Source: Pseudomonas paraeruginosa PA7
GTDB lineage: Bacteria > Pseudomonadota > Gammaproteobacteria > Pseudomonadales > Pseudomonadaceae
Direction: 5' to 3'
DNA length: 64,000 nucleotides
Assembly (NCBI RefSeq): GCF_000017205.1
Contig: NC_009656.1
Coordinates: forward strand, 2,856,001 to 2,920,000
Positions 1 to 9,248 of the stretch are shown here, piece by piece. Numbering within the stretch: position 1 is the stretch's first letter; each line of letters starts with the position of its first letter. Both the position numbers and the translations under genes were made by a program. The notes under the pieces are model-generated. The model was not told the DNA's origin. It ran no database searches and worked only from the letters and a program-made list of their open reading frames with translations.

Positions 1-849
1 GAGGCGATGGTGATCACCCGTTTCGGCAATCCGGCGCGGGTCCTGCTCGAACCCGGACTGGCCTGGCGCCTGCCGCTGCCGTTCGAGAACGCGATCCCGG
101 TCGACCTGCGCCTGCGCACCACCTCCAGCGGCCTGCAGGATGTCGGCACCCGCGACGGCCTGCGGATCATCGTCCAGGCCTACGTGGCTTGGCAGGTGCA
201 GGGCGATGCCGGGAATGTCCAGCGCTTCATGCGCGCGGTGCGCAACCAGCCGGACGAAGCCGCGCGGCAATTGCGCACCTTCGTCGGCTCGGCGCTGGAG
301 ACCACCGCCAGCGCCTACGACCTGGCCGACCTGGTGAACACCGAGGCGTCGCGGGTGCGCATCGGCGATTTCGAGGCGCGCCTGCGCGAGCAGATCGACA
401 GCCAGTTGCTGGCGACCTATGGGGTCAGGGTGGTGCAGGTCGGTATCGAGCGCCTGACCTTGCCCAGCGTGACCCTCGGCGCCACTGTCGACCGCATGCG
501 CGCCGAGCGCGAGACCATCGCCACCGAGCGTACCGCCGAGGGCCGGCGCCAGGCCGCGGAGATCCGTTCGGCGGCGGAGCGCGACGCGCGGGTGATCCAG
601 GCCGAGGCTTCGGTGAAAGCCGCGGAGATCGAGGCCCAGGCACGGGTCGAGGCGGCGCGCATCTACGGCAAGGCCTATGCCGGCTCGCCACAGCTGTACA
701 ACCTGCTGCGCTCGCTCGACACCCTCGGCACCATCGTCAACGGCGACACCCGCCTGGTGCTGCGTACCGACGCCGCGCCGTTCCGCGTGCTGGTCGACGG
801 GCCGCCGACGCTTCCCGCCGAAGCAGCGGCCAACGGGCGCCGGCCATGA
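1..849 (+). CDS. HflC-like SPFH/band-7 protein, 5' truncated by the window
   Basis: The reading frame is open from base 1, so the true start and any N-terminal membrane anchor lie outside the window. The visible part is an SPFH (stomatin/prohibitin/HflK-C) domain, followed from about residue 165 by an Ala/Glu/Arg-rich coiled coil and the conserved end that HflC proteins show (a YxxLRSLDTL-like segment near residue 235). SPFH pairs form membrane-bound rings that modulate proteases or organise membrane domains. The stop overlaps the start of the next SPFH gene by four bases (ATGA), so the two are surely co-translated as an HflC/HflK-like pair. This is not the canonical hflKC locus next to hfq and hflX. 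It is a paralogous pair in a metal-transport operon, and its partner is unknown. Confidence 0.8.
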   Translation, partial: EAMVITRFGNPARVLLEPGLAWRLPLPFENAIPVDLRLRTTSSGLQDVGTRDGLRIIVQAYVAWQVQGDAGNVQRFMRAVRNQPDEAARQLRTFVGSALETTASAYDLADLVNTEASRVRIGDFEARLREQIDSQLLATYGVRVVQVGIERLTLPSVTLGATVDRMRAERETIATERTAEGRRQAAEIRSAAERDARVIQAEASVKAAEIEAQARVEAARIYGKAYAGSPQLYNLLRSLDTLGTIVNGDTRLVLRTDAAPFRVLVDGPPTLPAEAAANGRRP

Positions 850-1886
850 GCGGCGATTCGCGCGAAGGGCTGCGCGGTCCCTGGCTGCAGGCCGGACGGC
901 TGGCGTTCCTGGGGCTGTTCGCGGTGACTCTGCTGGCGGCGCTGGCCTGGGCGTTTTCCAACGTCCGCCAGGTCGGCCCGGAGAACCGCGCCGTGGTGCT
1001 GCGCCTGGGCGCGCTGGAACGCCTGGCCGGTCCCGGCCTGCTGCTGGCCTGGCCGCGGCCGCTGGAACAGGTGGTGCTGCTGCCGTCGACGGAGCAGGTG
1101 ATGGAACGCCGCGTCGAGGGCCTGTTGCGCTCCGAGCAGGCGCGTCGCGCCGACCTCGACGTCAGCCTGTCCAGCGACGCGCTGGCCGGTTCCGGCTACC
1201 TGCTGACCGGCGATGCCGGGGTGGTGCAGCTGGACGTGCGGGTGTTCTACAAGGTCGACGATCCCTACGCCTACGTCCTGCAGGGCGCGCACGTGCTGCC
1301 GGCGCTGGACCGGCTGGTGGCGCGCAATGCCGTGCAGGTCTGCGCCGCGCGCGACCTGGACAGCATCCTGGTGGCGCGCCCGGAACTGCTCGGCAACGAT
1401 GCGGCGGTGGCCGAGCGCCGCGAACGCCTGCGCGGCGACCTGGTGCGGGGCATCAACCGCAGCCTGGCGGCGCTGGCCGAGGCCGGTGGCGGGCTGGGCA
1501 TCCAGGTGGTGCGGGTCGACGTGCAGTCGAGCCTGCCGCGCAATGCGGTGAGCGCCTTCAACGCGGTGCTGACCGCCAGCCAGCTGGCCGAGCAGAATAT
1601 CGCCAAGGCGCGCACCGAGGCGGCGCGGCTGACCCAGGCCGCCACCGAGGGCGCCGACCGTACCCTGCAGGTCGCCCGCGCCGAGGCCGGCGAGCGGCTG
1701 GCCAGGGCGCGCCGCGACAGCGCCAGCATCGTCGGCCTGAGCCCGGCGCTGGGCGCCACCGATCCCGGCCTGCTCTGGCGCCTGTACCGCGAACGGGTGC
1801 CGGCGATCCTCGGCAAGGCCGGCTCGGTCGACAGCGTCGATCCGCGTGACGACGGCCGCCTGATCCTGCAAGGCGGGCAACCATGA
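846..1886 (+). CDS. HflK-like SPFH/band-7 membrane protein
   Basis: 346 residues from the ATG that overlaps the preceding stop. The open frame extends further upstream but only through the previous gene. One transmembrane anchor lies at about residues 17-38, followed by an SPFH domain that begins with a VGPENRAVVLRLG-type motif. A coiled-coil stretch (about 240-290) and a typical HflK tail (LLWRLYRERVPAIL) follow. It probably forms a hetero-oligomer with the upstream HflC-like protein in the inner membrane. Its place before a small exported protein and a P-type ATPase suggests a membrane-quality or transport-linked role, which is inference. Confidence 0.8.
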   Translation: MSGDSREGLRGPWLQAGRLAFLGLFAVTLLAALAWAFSNVRQVGPENRAVVLRLGALERLAGPGLLLAWPRPLEQVVLLPSTEQVMERRVEGLLRSEQARRADLDVSLSSDALAGSGYLLTGDAGVVQLDVRVFYKVDDPYAYVLQGAHVLPALDRLVARNAVQVCAARDLDSILVARPELLGNDAAVAERRERLRGDLVRGINRSLAALAEAGGGLGIQVVRVDVQSSLPRNAVSAFNAVLTASQLAEQNIAKARTEAARLTQAATEGADRTLQVARAEAGERLARARRDSASIVGLSPALGATDPGLLWRLYRERVPAILGKAGSVDSVDPRDDGRLILQGGQP

Positions 1887-2033
1887 ACCGCGGACCGGAG
1901 GCGCCCTTCGCGGGCTGTGAAACAATGGACGGACAAGCGAACGTGAAACGGCTACCCTGCGTCGGCATCAACTCTCGGCATGCGCCAGCGAAGCGCCGCG
2001 CCGAGTCGAACAACCAGGCGAACGGGACGGGCA

Positions 2034-2468
2034 ATGACGGCAGGCGGTATTCCATTCACGGGCGACGGCGCGCGGTTGTCCCGGGGCAAGGCGCTATTGT
2101 GCGGGCTGGTGTTGCTGCTGGGCAGCTCCCAGACACTGGCGCGGCAGTTGCCAAGCGATCTGCTGGTGGGCTTCGTGGCCAGCGCGCAATACCCGGTCAT
2201 CACCCTGAAGAAGCCCAGGCAGAGCCTGCTGCGCAGCGTGCTCACCCTGGGCCTGGGAAAGAAGACCGTCAGCTATCGGGTGGCGCCTTCGGTACGCATC
2301 CGCACGGCGCAGAACCTGTTCATCGTCTATGGTCGGATGCCCCAGCTCAGGGGCAGCTTCGTCGGCCTGAAGAGCGACGCCAACGGCCAGGTCAAGCAGA
2401 TCTGGGAACTGACCGAAAAGGAAGCCCGCGACTACGTGCGGCGGCCGGACGCGCGCTTCCCCCAATAG
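2034..2468 (+). CDS. small exported protein of unknown function
   Basis: 144 residues from the ATG at 2034. A longer start at 1980 (162 residues) is possible, but its extra 18 residues are Arg-rich and look non-native. The N-terminus carries a hydrophobic segment (about residues 18-34, ending in SQTLA) that fits a signal peptide, so the mature protein is probably periplasmic. The rest is basic, with a possible beta-rich core, and I recognise no catalytic motif. It lies 28 bases before the P-type ATPase on the same strand and is probably in its operon. The ribosome binding site is weak, so the start is uncertain. Confidence 0.65.
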   Translation: MTAGGIPFTGDGARLSRGKALLCGLVLLLGSSQTLARQLPSDLLVGFVASAQYPVITLKKPRQSLLRSVLTLGLGKKTVSYRVAPSVRIRTAQNLFIVYGRMPQLRGSFVGLKSDANGQVKQIWELTEKEARDYVRRPDARFPQ

Positions 2469-2496
2469 CCGCCGCGGCTCGCCCCGGGAGGTGCGC

Positions 2497-4479
2497 ATGA
2501 GCGAGCCGACCGCCCACGGCAGCCATGGCGGCTGCGCGCATCACCATCATCACTTGCCGTTCGGCGGCGGCCTGCTCAGCCGCGCCGAGCAGCGCCGCGC
2601 CGCCCGCCAGCTGAGCCTGGCGATGCTCGCCCTCGGCCTGTTGCTGCTCGGCCTGGCCTGGCGCTGGCTGGCGGCGGACCAGGCCGGGGTCAGCCAGATC
2701 CTGCTCGGCGTGGCCTCCCTGCTGGTGGCGCTGCCGGTTGCGCGCTCGGCCTGGGACAGCCTGCGCCATCCGAGCCTGCACGGCGTCACCGACCAGTTGA
2801 TCGCCCTGGCCATGCTCGGCGCCTGGGCCAGTGGCGACCTGCTGACCGCCGCGCTGCTGCCGATCATCATGATCTTCGGCCACGTGCTGGAGGAGCGCAG
2901 CGTGATCGGCTCCCGGGAGGCCATCGCCGCCCTCGGCGAACTGACCCGCAGCCATGCCCGGCGGATCGAGGCCGACGGCAGCCTGAGCGAGGTGGACAAC
3001 GCCATCCTGCGTCCGGGCGACCAGGTGGAGGTACGCGCCGGCGACCGGGTTCCGGCCGACGGTCGGGTCCTGCACGGCGAGGCCAGCCTCGACACCGCGC
3101 CGCTCACCGGCGAGTCGGTGCCACTGGAAGTGGCGCCGGGGATGGAGGTCTACGGCGGCGCGATCAATCTCGACGGCCTGCTGCGCATCGAGGTGACCCG
3201 TACCGGCGATGCCTCGACGCTGGGCAAGGTGATCGGCCTGATGCAGCAGGCCGAACGCGCCAAGCCGCCGATCACTCGCCTGCTGGAGCGCCATGCCGGG
3301 CAATACCTGCTGCTGGTGCTGATGATCGCGGCGGTCACCTGGTTCGTCACCAGCGACGCCCAGGCCATGCTCGCGGTGCTGGTCGCCGCCTGCCCCTGCG
3401 CCCTGGTGCTGTCGGCGCCGGCCACCGCCATCGCCGGCATCGCCGTGGCCGCGCGACACGGGATCCTGATCCGCAGTTCGGCGTTCCTCGAAGAACTGGC
3501 GGACCTGACCTCGCTGGTGGTCGACAAGACCGGCACCCTGACCCACGGCAGCCTGCGCCTGCAGGACCTGCGCCTGGTCGGCGCCAGCCGCGACGAGGTG
3601 CTGCGCCTGGCCGCCAGCCTCGGCGCCGCCAGCAGCCACCCGGTGAGCCGTGCGCTGGCGGCCCTGGCGGCGCATGATGCCTACCACCCGCTGAGCGATA
3701 TCCGCGAACGCCAGGGATTCGGCGTGATCGCACGAACAGAGGCGGGCGAAGCCGCCCTTGGTCGCCCCGAGCTGTTCCGGCAACTGGGCATCGATACCGG
3801 CGAGGTGCCGGCGCACGAGGGACCGATTGCCGGCATCGCCCTGGCCGGGCGCTTCCTCGGCTGGCTGTTGCTGGCCGACAGCGTGCGCGCGGAGGCCGCC
3901 GAGGCCCTGGCCGAGCTGCGTGAGCTGGGGCTGGGCCGGCAGTTGTTGCTGACTGGCGATCGCCAGGCGGTAGCCGATGCCGTGGCGCGGCAGGTGCGGG
4001 TCAGCCAGGTGGTGGCGCAGGCCTTGCCGGAGGACAAGTTGCGCCAGGTCGGCGCGGAGATCGGCAGCGGCTTCCGGCCGATGGTGGTGGGCGACGGCAT
4101 CAACGATTCGCTGGCGTTGAAGGCCGGCGTGGTCGGCGTGGCGATGGGCGCCGGCGGCGCCGACATCGCCCTGGCCTCGGCGGATATCGTGCTGATCGGC
4201 AGCGACCTGCGCCGGCTCGGCACCTGCGTGCGGCTCAGCCGGCAGTGTCGGCGGACCCTGCAGGTCAACGTGGCGATCGGTCTCGGCTGGACCCTGGCGA
4301 TCGTCGCCGCGGCAGCCTTCGGCCTGCTCGGCGCGGCCGGGGCGATGGTCGCGGCGCTGCTGCACAACCTCAGCACCTTGCTGGTGCTGGGCAACGCCGG
4401 ACGCCTGCTGCGTTTCGAGGAGCCGCTCGGGCAGCCCCGGGCGGCGATGGTAGTAGGTGAAGAGGAGGGTACCGCGTGA
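2497..4479 (+). CDS. heavy-metal translocating P-type ATPase (P1B)
   Basis: 660 residues. ATG 2497 has a GGGAGG ribosome site five bases upstream, better than the GTG six bases earlier. All P1B landmarks are present: TGES (about residue 205), the membrane CPC motif in AACPCALVLSAP (about 299), the phosphorylation site DKTGTLTHG (about 343), the SSHPVSRAL HP motif (about 381) and GDGIND (about 532). It therefore exports or imports a soft or transition metal across the inner membrane at the cost of ATP. There is no CxxC heavy-metal-associated domain. The N-terminus instead carries a His cluster (residues about 8-20, with one Cys), which fits Zn, Co, Ni or Cd better than Cu(I). The exact metal cannot be read from the sequence. 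It overlaps the next gene by three bases. Confidence 0.9.
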   Translation: MSEPTAHGSHGGCAHHHHHLPFGGGLLSRAEQRRAARQLSLAMLALGLLLLGLAWRWLAADQAGVSQILLGVASLLVALPVARSAWDSLRHPSLHGVTDQLIALAMLGAWASGDLLTAALLPIIMIFGHVLEERSVIGSREAIAALGELTRSHARRIEADGSLSEVDNAILRPGDQVEVRAGDRVPADGRVLHGEASLDTAPLTGESVPLEVAPGMEVYGGAINLDGLLRIEVTRTGDASTLGKVIGLMQQAERAKPPITRLLERHAGQYLLLVLMIAAVTWFVTSDAQAMLAVLVAACPCALVLSAPATAIAGIAVAARHGILIRSSAFLEELADLTSLVVDKTGTLTHGSLRLQDLRLVGASRDEVLRLAASLGAASSHPVSRALAALAAHDAYHPLSDIRERQGFGVIARTEAGEAALGRPELFRQLGIDTGEVPAHEGPIAGIALAGRFLGWLLLADSVRAEAAEALAELRELGLGRQLLLTGDRQAVADAVARQVRVSQVVAQALPEDKLRQVGAEIGSGFRPMVVGDGINDSLALKAGVVGVAMGAGGADIALASADIVLIGSDLRRLGTCVRLSRQCRRTLQVNVAIGLGWTLAIVAAAAFGLLGAAGAMVAALLHNLSTLLVLGNAGRLLRFEEPLGQPRAAMVVGEEEGTA

Positions 4480-5021
4480 GACGGGAGAAAACGCGACGCA
4501 CTGGCTGGCGCTGGCTGGCCCTGGTGGTTGGCGCGCTTTCCGCGCTGAGCCTGGCCGAGGCGTCGATGGCTCGCTGGCCGGCGGGCTGGCAGGTGAGCGA
4601 CCTGCCCGCCGCGCAACCCGGCCAGGCCGGCGCCGGCCAGCGCCAGCGCGCGGTCAAGCTGCAGGCCGACGGCTCCCAGGCGTTGGTGATGGAGGTGACG
4701 CGGATGCCGCTGCAGAGCGGCCAGGAGGTGAACCTGGAGAAGGTCCTCGGGCATATGCGCAAGCTGGTTCAGATCGAATTCCTGCGCAACGGCCTGCAGA
4801 CCGCCTGCAGCTCGCCCGAGTCTTCCTCCACCGGTGGGCTGGCGGCGCTGGAAACCACCTGCACCGTTCGCCAGCGCGGCGCCGTGGTGATGAAGCAGAC
4901 CCTGCTCGCCGCGGCCGGCAGGAACTCGGCCTACTCGCTGTCCTATGCCGGCCTGGCCGACGCCTACGATGCAAGCCAGGCGGAAATCCGCGCGGTACGG
5001 GAAAGCCTGCGCTTCGAGTGA
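4476..5021 (+). CDS. DUF4946-like exported protein
   Basis: 181 residues from a GTG start that overlaps the ATPase stop (GTGA), with a strong GAGGAGGG ribosome site upstream. An N-terminal signal peptide (about residues 1-29, hydrophobic core LALVVGALSALSLAEA) predicts secretion to the periplasm. The body has two Cys residues that could form a disulfide (near residues 109 and 127). It matches in outline a pseudomonad family of exported proteins without known function (DUF4946, from memory). The overlap implies translational coupling and a link to the metal pump or the SPFH pair. No enzymatic motif is visible. Confidence 0.75.
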   Translation: MRREKTRRTGWRWLALVVGALSALSLAEASMARWPAGWQVSDLPAAQPGQAGAGQRQRAVKLQADGSQALVMEVTRMPLQSGQEVNLEKVLGHMRKLVQIEFLRNGLQTACSSPESSSTGGLAALETTCTVRQRGAVVMKQTLLAAAGRNSAYSLSYAGLADAYDASQAEIRAVRESLRFE

Positions 5022-5060
5022 GCGAAATCGGACGCGGCCGGGGCGGGGGACGGGAGTGTC

Positions 5061-5141
5061 GGCGGATAACGCCTGCGGCGTTGTTCGCCCTCAGGAGGGT
5101 TACGTCGGCGCAGGGCGGATGACCGCTTGCGGTTATCCGCC
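5061..5141. repeat. REP-like palindrome pair
   Basis: Two imperfect inverted repeats of about 28 bases lie at 5061-5089 and 5114-5141. Each has GGCGGAT arms facing ATCCGCC or TTCGCC arms around a GC-rich centre. They sit in the 152-base gap between two convergent genes, the usual position of repetitive extragenic palindromes in P. aeruginosa. Similar copies occur at 33268-33295 and 33313-33340 in this window. They may also help end transcription on both strands. Confidence 0.7.
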
Positions 5142-5173
5142 AATGCCGGCCTCCGCCTCGCGTCTGCCGCGGG

Positions 5174-5443
5174 TCACTTCTTCCCGGTGTTCTGCAGGAT
5201 CTGCAAGGCCTGGGTGGTGGCGGTGATGCAGCCCTTGGTATCGCCGCTGGCCTGGTCCTGCTTCGCCTTGGCTTGCAGTTCCTTGACCTCGGTGACCCGT
5301 GCGCCGGTGACCGAGGTCTTGTCGCGCACGGCGAGGATGTCGTCGAGCTTCTGCAGGTTGGCGCCGCACAGGTCGGTGCTTTCGGCGGCGTGGGCGGTGC
5401 CGCCGAGCAGGGCGGCGGCGATGAGCAGGGTACGCGTGATCAT
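5174..5443 (-). CDS. small exported protein of unknown function
   Basis: 89 residues from an ATG preceded by AGGAGA. Longer open frames in this region only reflect overlap with bexR. A clear signal peptide occupies residues 1-19 (ends in GTAHA). The mature part of about 70 residues is helical and charged and has two Cys (one near residue 26, one in KGC near 73) that may pair. It lies downstream of and on the same strand as bexR with a 116-base gap, so it may be part of, or responsive to, the BexR unit. I recognise no function. Confidence 0.75.
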   Translation of the reverse strand: MITRTLLIAAALLGGTAHAAESTDLCGANLQKLDDILAVRDKTSVTGARVTEVKELQAKAKQDQASGDTKGCITATTQALQILQNTGKK

Positions 5444-5559
5444 GGCTGTTCTCCTGGGTGGGGCCGGATATGGCCGGACGGGGAGAGACGACGGGCTCCG
5501 CAGAGTCTTCTCCGCATGCCTTTCATCTGACCGGGGCGTCGCCGCAATGGTTCGGTCGT

Positions 5560-6474
5560 TCAGCCATTGCCCCAGGGTGGCGTGGACAGCGCCTGTTGCA
5601 GGTGCTGGATGAACGCCTTGACCTTCGGCGACATCGCCGCCGCCCGCGAATACATCGCGTAGATGACATCGTCGAGCGGCCGCAGGCCGGGCGCGGCGTC
5701 GACCAGGCGACCGCTGCCCAGATCCTCGGCGACGATGAACAGCGGCAGCAGCGCCAGCCCCTGGCCGCGCAGGGCGGCGTCGCGCATGGCCTGGCCATTG
5801 TTGCTGTTGAAGCGTCCGCGCGGCGAGATGGCGCGCGGCTTGTCGCCGGGATAGGCGGGCTCGAAGGTCCAGACCTGGCTCGGCGAGGCGTTGTTGTAGC
5901 CCAGACACTCGTGCTGCATGAGTTGCTCGAGGGTTTCCACGCTGCCGTGGCGTTGCGCGTAGTCCGGGCTGCAACAGACCACCCGCTGGCTGTTGGCCAG
6001 CGGCCGGGCGATCAGCGAGCTGTCATCCAGGCGAGTGACGCGGATGCTCAGGTCGTAGCCTTCCTTTTCGAAGTCGGTGAGGCGGTCGTCCATCTGCAGG
6101 ACGATCTCCAGGCGCGGGTGCTGGCTCATGAAGTCGGCGATGATCGGCGACAGCCACAGGGTACCGAAGCTCATCGGGGTGACGATGCGCAGTTCGCCAC
6201 ACAGGTCGTTCTCGCGCAGGGCGACGATCTCCGCAGCGTTGTTGAGTTCCTGCAGCGAGGCCTTGGCGGCCTTGTAGAAGAAGTGCCCGGCCTCGGTCGG
6301 CTCGACATTGCGGGTGGTGCGGTAGAGCAGGCGCACGCCGAGGCGTTTTTCCAGGTCGCTGACGCGCTTGCTGATCACCGACTTGGACAGGCTCATGCGC
6401 TCGGCCGCCGACGTCACGCTGTTGAGCTCGGCGACGTTGAGGAAGGCTTCGATGTCGTCGAAGCGCAGGCTCAT
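5560..6474 (-). CDS. bexR: LysR-type regulator BexR
   Basis: 304 residues from the ATG before SLRFDDIEAF. An in-frame upstream extension to 6567 lacks a natural N-terminus. A LysR winged-helix DNA-binding domain occupies about residues 1-62, with the helix-turn-helix around SVTSAAERMSLSKSVISKRV, followed by a periplasmic-binding-protein-like effector domain from about 90. I identify it as BexR from its sequence and from its position beside the FUSC efflux cassette. BexR of P. aeruginosa is known as a bistable, autoregulated switch that controls a set of genes including one for a virulence protease. It is divergent from the efflux genes at 6875, across a 400-base gap that is the natural site for its operators. 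Confidence 0.8.
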   Translation of the reverse strand: MSLRFDDIEAFLNVAELNSVTSAAERMSLSKSVISKRVSDLEKRLGVRLLYRTTRNVEPTEAGHFFYKAAKASLQELNNAAEIVALRENDLCGELRIVTPMSFGTLWLSPIIADFMSQHPRLEIVLQMDDRLTDFEKEGYDLSIRVTRLDDSSLIARPLANSQRVVCCSPDYAQRHGSVETLEQLMQHECLGYNNASPSQVWTFEPAYPGDKPRAISPRGRFNSNNGQAMRDAALRGQGLALLPLFIVAEDLGSGRLVDAAPGLRPLDDVIYAMYSRAAAMSPKVKAFIQHLQQALSTPPWGNG

Positions 6475-6874
6475 GGGCAGGCTCGCAACACAGTGGCATT
6501 CGCTCGACGCATTCTCGGCTCCTCCTCGTCGGTTTCCTTTGGCCGCTCTATCCGCTTGATTTCGCAAGCTAAATCGATCCAGCCCGGAGCAAGCTTAACC
6601 AATCGAAAGGGTGTGCAGCGTTCGTTCTGAGCGAAAACGGTTTTCGCCTGGAAGCGCTATCGATACGGCCGCCAGGGCTTTTACCCTGTAGCGGCGACCG
6701 CGTCGCTCCGTGGCCGGCCAAGCCTGCCCGCCCCCGTAGGCGGCCACGGATTTTCTTTCGCCTTCTAGACTTGAGGCGGACACCGTCTTAGCCCGAGCGA
6801 GAAACCAGCATGTCGATTCGCCTGTTCGTCGCGTCGCCCCCGGCCTGTCACCCAGCGGAGGTGCGGGGCCCGGC
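6475..6874. other. intergenic region between bexR and the efflux cassette
   Basis: 400 bases shared by two divergent genes, so it must hold both promoters and probably the BexR site, but I could not fix an operator by eye. A 25-codon open frame starts at ATG 6810 and runs into the FUSC gene in another frame (stop near 6887). Its ribosome site is poor and it may be chance. The left part is less GC-rich than the genes, as expected for a promoter. Confidence 0.5.
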
Positions 6875-9049
6875 ATGGAGGGGCTGAAGCTCTACGCGCG
6901 GATGCTCTGGCGGCCACCGCGGGAAACCCTGCTGTTCGCCCTGCGCACCGTCGTCGCCGGCCTGCTGACCCTGTACCTGGCCTTCCTGTTCGACCTGGAG
7001 CAGCCGAAGTGGGCGCTGATGACCGTGGTCATCGTCAGCCAGCCGCTGGCCGGGATGGCCTTGAAGCGCAGCTTCGCCCAGGTCTTCGGGACCTTCGCCG
7101 GGGCCGTGGTGGCGGTGCTGATCATGGCGCTGTTCGCCCAGCAGCCGTTGCCGTTCTTCATCGCCCTGAGCCTCTGGCTGGCGCTCTGTACCGCCGGCGG
7201 CACGCTGCTGCGCTACACCGATTCGCACGCCTTCGTGCTCAGCGGCTTCACCGCGGTGATCGTCGCGGTGCTGTCGATTCCCGATCCGGAAAACACCTTC
7301 ATGCTCGCCGTGGTGCGGGTCACCGAGACCCTGCTGGGTGTCGCCTGCGTGGCCCTGGTCAGCCTGCTCAGCGCGCGTCCGCAGGCGGTGGCGAAGGGCT
7401 ATTTCGCCCAGGTCGACGGCCTGATCCGCAGTACCGCGCGGCACGCCGCGGCGGTGATCCGCGGCGACGAGGGCGACGAGTCGTTCAACCAGCGGCAGAT
7501 GCAACTGGTCGCCAGCATCACCGCGCTGGACGGCCTGCGCCGGCACCTCTACTTCGATGCGCCGAACCTGCGCCGCGCCGATGGCCTGGTGCAGTTGCTG
7601 GGCAACCTGCTGGTGCTCATGGCCTCGCGGCTGTTGCTGTTGCGCCAGCATCGCCTGCTGGTGCGGGCGCACTGGGTCGGGCCGTTGCCGGCGGATATCC
7701 AGGCGCTGCTGGATCGTGCGTTGCGGGTGCTGGACGCGTTGGCCGAGCAGGGGCGTGCGGTACCGTCCGAGGTGCTGGAGGAATTCCAGACGGTACGCCA
7801 GGCCTTCGACGCCGCGGCGGCGCGCGCGGAATCCTACGACGAGGCGCTGAGCCCGGCGTTGCGTCCGCAGGTGGCGATCCTGCGCTGGGAGTATGCGCGG
7901 CTGTTCCAGCGCCTGGGCGAAGTGCTCGAACTCAACGATGCGATTCAGTCCGGCCGCCAGGCCAGCAGTTTCTACCGCCGTGGCCAGGCGCAGGCGCTGC
8001 ATCTGGACTGGGCGCTGGCCTCGATGAATGCCGTGCGCGCTTTCGTCGCCTTGTCCTGCGCTGCCTGGCTGTGGATCACCAGCGCCTGGAACGGCGCCCT
8101 CAGCAGCCTGTTGCTGGTCGGCGTGATGTGCTCGCTGATGGCGACCTTTCCGCGTCCGCTGCTGGCGGCGCAGAATTTCCTGCGCGGGCTGCTGCTGGCG
8201 ATCCTGATTTCGGCGGCGCTGCTGTTCGTGCTGTTGCCGGCATCCGCCGACTTCGAATGGCTGGCGCTGTGGATGGCGTTGCTGCTGTACCTGGTCGCGA
8301 TCGGCCTGAGCAGCCCGCTGACCGCCGGCATCGCCATGGGCATCGGCCTGGAGACCTTGCTGATGGTGGCGCTGCAGAACATCGCGGTGTACTACAGCGA
8401 CGCCTCGCAGTGGTTCGAGTTCGTCGGTGGTTTCCTGGCCGCGGCGGTCCTCGCGCTGGCGGTGTTCGCCCTGGTCTATCCGTTCCGCGCCGACCCGCGC
8501 CTGCGCCGCCTGCTGTACCTGTCGCGCCAGGACGTCGCGGAAATGTCGCGCTGCGAGGCCAGCGAGGCGCAGCGCTTCGCCTTCGAGACACGGATGATCG
8601 ATCGCCTGGCGGTGATGGTCGGCCTGTTGCCGGCGAGCCAGGATGCCCGTTCGGCGGAGCGCTTCCAGTGCGCCCTGGGCTGCGTGGTGATGGGCGTGGC
8701 GTTGAATCGCCTGCGCGAGCCGCTGCATGACGCCGGGGTGGTGCCGCTGGAGTTGCAGCCGCTGCTGCGCGAGGCGCTGCGCGAGATCGCCGCCTACGTG
8801 GCCGGCGGTGCGGGCGCCCCGCGACACGACCTCGCGCTGGCCGCCCTGCGGCGTTTCGGCCGGGGCCTGGAGGCTTTGCTGGCGCAGCCGTCGAACAACC
8901 TGGGGGCGACGCGGCAGCGCTTCATCATGAATGTCGCGGTACTGATCCTGCAGCAGTCGCTGCAACGCTATCGGACGCTGCTGGAGGAGGACCGCGGCAC
9001 ACCGGCGGTCGTCGAAGAGCGAGAAGAGGAGGGCGGACATGCCCGCTGA
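6875..9049 (+). CDS. FUSC-family inner-membrane efflux protein (AaeB-like)
   Basis: 724 residues. The family layout is clear: an N-terminal bundle of transmembrane helices (about residues 18-175), a long soluble cytoplasmic region (about 180-375), and a second helical bundle (about 380-540) followed by a cytoplasmic tail. Members such as AaeB expel aromatic acids and related compounds and work with an HlyD-like periplasmic adaptor. The two downstream genes overlap it and each other, giving the typical FUSC-DUF1656-HlyD cassette. The divergent LysR gene bexR is the likely regulator. The GGAGGT ribosome site is rather far (about 12 bases) from the ATG. Confidence 0.85.
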   Translation: MEGLKLYARMLWRPPRETLLFALRTVVAGLLTLYLAFLFDLEQPKWALMTVVIVSQPLAGMALKRSFAQVFGTFAGAVVAVLIMALFAQQPLPFFIALSLWLALCTAGGTLLRYTDSHAFVLSGFTAVIVAVLSIPDPENTFMLAVVRVTETLLGVACVALVSLLSARPQAVAKGYFAQVDGLIRSTARHAAAVIRGDEGDESFNQRQMQLVASITALDGLRRHLYFDAPNLRRADGLVQLLGNLLVLMASRLLLLRQHRLLVRAHWVGPLPADIQALLDRALRVLDALAEQGRAVPSEVLEEFQTVRQAFDAAAARAESYDEALSPALRPQVAILRWEYARLFQRLGEVLELNDAIQSGRQASSFYRRGQAQALHLDWALASMNAVRAFVALSCAAWLWITSAWNGALSSLLLVGVMCSLMATFPRPLLAAQNFLRGLLLAILISAALLFVLLPASADFEWLALWMALLLYLVAIGLSSPLTAGIAMGIGLETLLMVALQNIAVYYSDASQWFEFVGGFLAAAVLALAVFALVYPFRADPRLRRLLYLSRQDVAEMSRCEASEAQRFAFETRMIDRLAVMVGLLPASQDARSAERFQCALGCVVMGVALNRLREPLHDAGVVPLELQPLLREALREIAAYVAGGAGAPRHDLALAALRRFGRGLEALLAQPSNNLGATRQRFIMNVAVLILQQSLQRYRTLLEEDRGTPAVVEEREEEGGHAR

Positions 9050-9248
9050 TGTCGAGATCGGCGGCGCCTACCTGCCGCCGATCGCCCAGGCGCTGTTGCT
9101 GGCCTGGCTGATCTTCCTGCTGCTCAACCCGCTGTTGCGGCGCCTCGGCGTGCTGCAGCGGGTGTGGCACGAAGCGTTGTTCCAGGGCGCGTTGTACTGC
9201 GCGATCTGCGCTGGTCTGATCCTGTGGATGGGGGGCATGTCCCGATGA
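9039..9248 (+). CDS. DUF1656 small membrane protein
   Basis: 69 residues with two predicted membrane helices (about 12-32 and 48-66). Its start lies within the last codons of the FUSC gene and its stop overlaps the next start (ATGA). Proteins of this size in this position belong to DUF1656 (AaeX-like), a small partner of FUSC/HlyD efflux systems whose exact role is not settled. The double overlap argues for strict stoichiometric translation with its neighbours. Confidence 0.85.
   Translation: MPADVEIGGAYLPPIAQALLLAWLIFLLLNPLLRRLGVLQRVWHEALFQGALYCAICAGLILWMGGMSR

Noticed and set aside
189..845. Upstream extension of the HflK-like frame
   Set aside because: It lies wholly within the HflC-like gene; the ATG at 846 begins a normal membrane anchor.
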